Origin: Nitrososphaeraceae archaeon
GTDB lineage: Archaea; Thermoproteota; Nitrososphaeria; Nitrososphaerales; Nitrososphaeraceae
Assembly: GCA_021155845.1 (NCBI GenBank)
Contig: JAJNBK010000028.1
Location: forward strand, 1 to 7,176
Length of the DNA: 7,176 nt
Direction of reading: 5' to 3'
Within the stretch, counting starts at the first letter, position 1, and each line of letters begins with the position of its first letter. A model generated the notes under the pieces. It made no database searches. It worked only from the letters and a program-made list of their open reading frames with translations, and was not told where the DNA came from. Shown piece by piece: positions 4,795 through 7,176 of the stretch. The translations under genes were made by a program, and so were the position numbers.

Positions 4795-4806
4795 TTATAA
4801 ATATTT
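4795..4806 (+). promoter_or_regulatory. Orphan TATA-like element
   Basis: TTATAAATATTT is one of the best TATA matches in the window but has no gene start about 25 bp away on either strand. Plus-strand transcription from it would run antisense into the 3' end of the DUF4314-like gene. Confidence 0.25.
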
Positions 4807-4825
4807 GGAACTCGATACTTCTTCC

Positions 4826-4856
4826 ATCTCTATTTATCTATCTATTATCTATCTAG
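4826..4856. repeat. ATCT-type tetranucleotide repeat
   Basis: Imperfect ATCT/TATT units (ATCTATCTATTATCTATCT core) directly after and overlapping the stop codon of the DUF4314-like gene. Confidence 0.6.
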
Positions 4857-5084
4857 TCTAAAATTTCATACTTGTGTATTCCCTCTAGCAACATCAAGAC
4901 CGATTTAGGATTGCTATTCCGGTTCACACTTATGCACCTAATCCCGAGGTTATCAAACGTGTATTTTATGGTGCCAGTCATACCAGGCTGCAACTTGGTA
5001 AAGGGATCATTAGTGTTAAGTAACTTAAGACGTCTGCCCTTCAGCGTATAGTCAAAATGGAATTATATCGCCTAAGCTTGCCAT
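4853..5084 (-). pseudogene. DUF4314-like protein interrupted by a +1 frameshift at TTT TGA C
   Basis: ATG 5084 starts two bases after the stop of the upstream gene and gives MASLGDIIPF, then TGA (5052-5054). Skipping one T of the TTTT run (5054-5057) continues as DYTLKGRRLKLLNTNDPFTK, LQPGMTGTIKYTFDNLG and VLMLLEGIHKYEILD to TAG 4853-4855. The total would be 76 residues. The pattern KGRR.KLL.T.DP.T.L.PG..GT, then a central variable part, then L.LLEG...YEIL, fits the small beta-barrel-like DUF4314 family (function unknown). The usual WDNGS-like segment is altered here (SVNRNSNPKSV). GC content and codon choice (CTG, CGG, CGT, GTC) are higher than in neighbours, which may mean recent transfer. 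Whether this is a pseudogene, a base-call error or programmed frameshifting is open. Confidence 0.5.
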
Positions 5085-5086
5085 AG

Positions 5087-5302
5087 TTAGATATCAACGC
5101 CGCCTTCTTCTAATAAATCATCTAGCGTTCGATAATTCTCAGAATGCCTTTCCATTTCTTTTTTCATTAAATTAAATGCACAATCTATCATATCCTGATC
5201 TGCCCTTTCCATTACAAGCATAGAGTGCAATAGTGAATAACGAAATGCATTATCAATTTGACTTATAAACAAGTTAGGATGTGTATGCCTGAGATCTTCC
5301 AT
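5087..5302 (-). CDS. Small helical protein, intact paralog of the 2387-2684 pseudogene
   Basis: This encodes 71 residues from ATG 5302 to TAA 5087. It opens MEDLRHTHPNLFISQIDN, continues with AFRYSLLHSMLVMERADQ and IDCAFNLMKKEMERHSEN, and ends YRTLDDLLEEGGVDI. It is soluble and mostly helical with no signal or membrane segment. Similarity to the restored paralog starts exactly at this ATG, which supports the start. However, the frame stays open upstream for 51 codons except for one TAG, so a longer form is possible. Its stop is two bases before the DUF4314-like start, so the two form an operon. Family not recognised. Two diverged copies in one window suggest a local multi-copy family. Confidence 0.6.
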   Translation of the reverse strand: MEDLRHTHPNLFISQIDNAFRYSLLHSMLVMERADQDMIDCAFNLMKKEMERHSENYRTLDDLLEEGGVDI

Positions 5303-5455
5303 CCAGCATCCGAGTTTACAAACTCTAGGAGTCTGTTTGTTAGTTCTTCTGTTATTGTTATTATTATAATAATTATCAACAATATTATTATTATCTTGTT
5401 CTTTTTCTTGTTGATGCTACTGCTGCTGATTATGCTTTGTTGTTATTATCGTCAT
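5303..5455 (-). pseudogene. Gln/Asn-rich N-terminal extension with one in-frame TAG
   Basis: In frame with the 5087-5302 gene, ATG 5455 reads MTIITTKHNQQQ, then TAG (5417-5419), then HQQEKEQDNNNIVDNYY, NNNNNRRTNKQTPRV and CKLGCW up to Met 5302. The TAG sits in a row of CAG/CAA codons and is one transition away from CAG. Low-complexity Q/N DNA can stay open by chance, so this may be the ancestral N-terminus or just an AT/CAA-rich leader. Confidence 0.3.
5312..5325. promoter_or_regulatory. Dyad upstream of the 5302 start
   Basis: GAGTTT-AC-AAACTC is a 14-bp inverted repeat 9-23 bases before ATG 5302, in operator-like position. No TATA box is obvious at the expected distance from that ATG. Confidence 0.3.
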
Positions 5456-5529
5456 ATGATGAGAACTCTTCTTTGCACGATATTCATCAAGATCTACTTA
5501 CACATAAACACGATCTCTAGTAGATATTA

Positions 5530-5542
5530 CTCTATAATAATA
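5530..5542. repeat. Dispersed repeat copy 3 (CTCTATAATAATA)
   Basis: Shares 18 bp (5525-5542) with copy 1 and 13 bp with copy 2, and diverges after that. It lies directly before the TATA box of the DUF6659-like gene. Confidence 0.6.
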
Positions 5543-5545
5543 ACA

Positions 5546-5554
5546 TTTTAAATA
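5546..5554 (+). promoter_or_regulatory. TATA box of the DUF6659-like gene
   Basis: TTTTAAATA is centred about 25 bp before ATG 5575 (31 before ATG 5581). It fits a leaderless transcript, and there is no Shine-Dalgarno. Confidence 0.55.
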
Positions 5555-5574
5555 GAATTGATGATTGAGAAATA

Positions 5575-5940
5575 ATGATAATGATAGATGACAAGTTTCT
5601 TTATAGATTCAGTAGAGATGTATTGGGACTTGATCCCTCTATAAGATGGGTGGGTATTACAGATAATACAGGAGTTCTTCTTAATGTTGAACACAGAGAA
5701 GGAGTTAAACTTCTTCTGTCAAATGAGGAAAATGAAGAATATGCATCAAATGCAATAAAGAGACATAAAACAAGGATAACATTTGAATCAAAATTGGGCA
5801 AAATGAACTATGCACTTGGTAGATATGAAGGACTGATTAGGGCAACAATCCCAATAAACAATAATTATTATTTGCTTATAACATTAGATGTAGAAGCAAA
5901 AGATTATGACATGATAATAATAGAAAAAGTGATTCCATAA
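5575..5940 (+). CDS. DUF6659-like protein (thaumarchaeal, possible profilin/PAS-like fold)
   Basis: This encodes 121 residues from ATG 5575; ATG 5581 is an equally possible start. The order of blocks is distinctive: SIRWVGITDNTGVLLNVEHR (strand-turn-strand), then REGVKLLLSNEENEEYASNA (helix), KRHKTRITFESKLGKMNYAL, GRYEGLIRATIPI, and a final pair of strands (YYLLITLDVEAKDYDMIIIE). I recognise this as the pattern of the family named DUF6659 in soil ammonia-oxidising archaea, where many paralogs exist. No function is established. The alternating strands with one helix look like a small sensor or roadblock-type fold (inference). It has its own promoter, divergent from the 5087-5302 operon. Its stop is followed by four more stops in frame. 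Confidence 0.72.
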   Translation: MIMIDDKFLYRFSRDVLGLDPSIRWVGITDNTGVLLNVEHREGVKLLLSNEENEEYASNAIKRHKTRITFESKLGKMNYALGRYEGLIRATIPINNNYYLLITLDVEAKDYDMIIIEKVIP

Positions 5941-5957
5941 TGATAATAATAAAACTA

Positions 5958-6001
5958 TCTAGTTATTATCATCAACAACAACAACAATAATAATAACTAG
6001 A
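5958..6001 (+). terminator. 12-bp perfect inverted repeat after the DUF6659-like gene
   Basis: TCTAGTTATTAT (5958-5969) and ATAATAACTAGA (5990-6001) flank a 20-base CAA-rich loop. The distance of about 18 bases after the stop fits a 3'-end hairpin, but no T-run follows directly. Confidence 0.4.
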
Positions 6002-6007
6002 GTCTTA

Positions 6008-6035
6008 ATACTCAAAGACAAATAAAATTGAGTAT
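6008..6035 (+). repeat. Second inverted repeat in the same 3' region
   Basis: ATACTCA (6008-6014) and TGAGTAT (6029-6035), 7 bp perfect with a 14-base loop. It follows closely on the 12-bp hairpin. Confidence 0.35.
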
Positions 6036-6103
6036 CATACAAATGCGTTGGTCGTGTTAACCTAGATAACTGAGTAACCTAATCCTTAAATTAATGATAA
6101 GTA
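6036..6103. other. Spacer before the hydrolase remnant
   Basis: No coding signal. No trace of the missing N-terminal part of the hydrolase is visible here in any plus-strand frame. Confidence 0.4.
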
Positions 6104-6355
6104 ATGAAAAAATATGTCTTATATAGGAAAAATAAAATCAAATACCAGCTTCCAAATATATCCAAACCTACTCTGATAATAACCGGAACTGAAGATGTTG
6201 CTGTACCAGCAGGTAATTCTATAATTATTGCACAAAAAATCCCAGGAGCTTGGCTTGTGCAGATAAAAGATGCTGGACTTGGATTGATGTATCAGTATCC
6301 CGATAAATTCAATAAAGTATTACAAACATTTCTTTCGACAACAACTCCTAGTTGA
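6104..6355 (+). pseudogene. C-terminal remnant of an alpha/beta hydrolase, catalytic His replaced by Leu
   Basis: This encodes 83 residues from ATG 6104. From residue 14 on (YQLPNISKPTLIITGTEDV) it matches the last quarter of an alpha/beta-fold hydrolase. The acid loop TGTEDVAVP retains Asp31, followed by the helix NSIIIAQKIPGA and strand WLVQIKDAG. LGLMYQYPDKFNKVLQTFL corresponds to the loop where family members carry G-H-G/A; here Leu59 (CTT) stands where His (CAT/CAC) is expected. Full proteins run to about 270-300 residues. The nucleophile-elbow half (G-x-S-x-G) is absent and the first 13 residues (MKKYVLYRKNKIK) are unrelated filler. It cannot be a working hydrolase, so it is most likely a pseudogene. 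Confidence 0.72.
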
Positions 6356-6533
6356 TGAAAGTATCGGAATTCTTTGCAAACCTTATACCATCTCCTACGA
6401 TACTGCCATTGGAATCCATATCTAGTTTATTATATGTGCTGTCTTTAATCAAAGCAAGAAGTGGTATGCAGGTCTCTTTCAAGTGGTAAAGATCTACTGC
6501 AATCTTTTTTATTATGGTTGTTGTTATATACCT
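6348..6533 (-). pseudogene. Unidentified protein remnant, tail-to-tail with the hydrolase remnant
   Basis: The minus strand is open for 61 codons between TAA 6534-6536 and TAG 6348-6350. It reads KKIAVDLYHLKETCIPLLAL then IKDSTYNKLDMDSNGSIVGD and GIRFAKNSDTFIN. The balanced composition looks like real protein and much better than either plus-strand reading here. No ATG precedes residue 39. TTG at codon 18 is the only good alternative start. Another minus-strand frame upstream (RIILHVKVYNNNHNKK) meets it at an A6 run (6506-6511), so a frameshift may have split the gene. I do not recognise the family. It overlaps the last eight bases of the hydrolase remnant. Confidence 0.38.
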
Positions 6534-6962
6534 TTACATGTAATATTATTCTTGACTCACTCTCTCACTCACGTTTCCTAGTAGTATCGTCCATCATACC
6601 CCAGTTGTCTTCTTCTTACTCAAAGACTCTTGACAGAAGACGACGACGACTACTACTACTACTATTCAATTACTATTCCATTGTTACTACTACTACTACT
6701 ACCCATTTACCAGCCATAGATCAGCAGTTTGAAATTATTTATGTTACTAGAAATTCACAAAAACATAAACCATATAATATATAAGTTGAGAACTATGAAT
6801 TAGCCTAAGACCTTTTTTTGGATATTATGCTATTTTACTATCATGATGATAGGAATTTTCATCTTGTTCATAAAAGAAGTAAAAACTCCATTATCTGGCA
6901 GGAGTTTCAATTGAACGTATATTTTAATACAGGCAGGCAGACATTCTAATTATTCATGAAGC
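6534..6962. other. Repeat-rich region without a convincing gene
   Basis: Trinucleotide repeats occupy 6639-6702. A 7-bp perfect inverted repeat, AAACTCC (6883-6889) with GGAGTTT (6901-6907), has an 11-base loop and no gene next to it. The minus strand is open at about 6830-6949 (40 codons, no good start), giving a hydrophobic/basic peptide I cannot distinguish from chance. A T7 run lies near 6813. Confidence 0.4.
6639..6702. repeat. Trinucleotide repeats (GAC)4(TAC)n ... (TAC)6
   Basis: GAC units at 6639-6650 run into TAC units (6651-6662). After about 20 bases of ATT/ACT sequence a second block of six TAC units follows at 6685-6702. Any protein read across it is low-complexity. Confidence 0.75.
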
Positions 6963-6990
6963 TAGTACATATTTCATACATGATGTACTA
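6963..6990. promoter_or_regulatory. 8-bp inverted repeat upstream of the 7002 gene
   Basis: TAGTACAT (6963-6970) and ATGTACTA (6983-6990) are perfect arms 12 bases apart. The dyad covers the -12 to -40 zone of the small CxxC gene and includes the TATA-like ACATATTT (6967-6974). This is operator-like placement. Confidence 0.4.
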
Positions 6991-7001
6991 ACCTATAATT
7001 G

Positions 7002-7145
7002 ATGGGTTCCTGCAAATATTGTAAAGATTATCGGATTATGATAAAAAACAAGATCTCAGTTGAGATGTATGTATGTAATTCAAAATGTTCAGAACTCAAA
7101 CCACAGCCTTTAATACATTCTCTCATAAATATAACAGTAAAATAA
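7002..7145 (+). CDS. 47-residue Cys4 (CxxC/CxxxC) small protein
   Basis: ATG 7002 to TAA 7143-7145 encodes 47 residues. MGSCKYCKDYRIM gives Cys4-x2-Cys7, and MYVCNSKCSELKP gives Cys25-x3-Cys29. A basic beta-hairpin-like stretch (IKNKISVEM) lies between, and a short hydrophobic tail follows. Two Cys pairs about 18 residues apart make a compact treble-clef or zinc-ribbon-like site likely; metal binding is inferred. No membrane segment is present. No Shine-Dalgarno is visible, but a TATA-like element about 30 bp upstream and a dyad over it suggest its own regulated promoter. Family not recognised. Confidence 0.55.
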   Translation: MGSCKYCKDYRIMIKNKISVEMYVCNSKCSELKPQPLIHSLINITVK

Positions 7146-7176
7146 AAAGGCAAGATAGAAGTGTTCAAAAACTTAT

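Noticed and set aside
4748..4810. tRNA-like fold around the GC-rich stem
   Set aside because: No T-arm GGTTCRA motif, acceptor stem or D-arm can be placed. A plain stem-loop explains it.
1959..5455. Stop-codon reassignment as an explanation for the in-frame stops
   Set aside because: All three stop codons interrupt frames, and all three also end clean genes here. No suppressor tRNA or recoding machinery is visible.
5258..5551. Plus-strand Ile-rich frame
   Set aside because: Shadow of the Q/N-rich minus-strand leader and paralog gene; no promoter or start signal.
6355..6489. Plus-strand 44-codon frame overlapping the hydrolase stop (ATGA overlap)
   Set aside because: The junction looks like translational coupling, but the minus-strand reading of the same bases is far more protein-like.
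6461..6784. Plus-strand 107-codon frame
   Set aside because: Largely built from GAC/TAC repeats and Ser/Leu runs, with no recognisable segment.
6830..6949. Minus-strand 40-codon open frame (contains KIYVQLKLLPDNGVF)
   Set aside because: No start, no motif, and length within chance for AT-rich DNA.

Overview
This 7.2-kb window is AT-rich and reads as an accessory stretch of an archaeal chromosome. The best fit is an ammonia-oxidising soil thaumarchaeon (Nitrososphaerales, perhaps Nitrosocosmicus-like). Three things suggest this: proteins resembling families I know mainly from that group (a phasin-like protein, a DUF6659-like protein, an RHH protein with a lineage-specific C-terminal domain, small CxxC proteins); TATA boxes about 25 bp before start codons, as in leaderless archaeal transcripts; and strings of tandem stop codons. 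The assignment rests on recognition, not on a search. I see no rRNA, tRNA, CRISPR array or insertion sequence.

Layout. Bases 1-76 hold the 3' end of an unidentified plus-strand gene. Bases 131-1200 carry minus-strand material: a Cys-containing remnant, a two-helix membrane protein (673-978) and a 46-residue protein with ten cysteines (1060-1200). Bases 1449-2928 form a minus-strand island of small genes, many broken: a membrane-protein remnant (2749-2928), a frameshifted soluble protein (2387-2684), a two-helix membrane protein broken by a frameshift and a stop (1959-2431), a small soluble protein (1764-1949) and two tiny single-helix membrane proteins (1625-1729 and 1449-1613). Direct repeats of 17 bp flank the last two.

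Bases 2992-4649 are the best-preserved part. An RHH DNA-binding protein (minus) is divergent from a phasin-like protein (plus). The shared 148-bp promoter region holds a perfect 16-bp palindrome and phased A-tracts. A GTG-started zinc-ribbon protein with a strong Shine-Dalgarno follows the phasin gene. Bases 4628-4779 carry a run of hairpins, including two related ones with compensating stem changes, between that gene and a convergent two-gene unit (5302 to 4853). That unit encodes an intact paralog of the frameshifted 2387-2684 gene and a DUF4314-like protein interrupted at a TTT TGA C site. Bases 5575-5940 encode a DUF6659-like protein. Beyond it lie a truncated alpha/beta-hydrolase remnant whose catalytic His position is Leu, an unidentified minus-strand frame, repeat-rich DNA, and a 47-residue CxxC/CxxxC protein at 7002-7145.

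The main theme is many very small, partly decayed proteins, several interrupted by one-base changes in homopolymers or by single stops. Pseudogenes, assembly errors and recoding cannot be told apart from sequence alone. I found no recognisable defence or mobile system.
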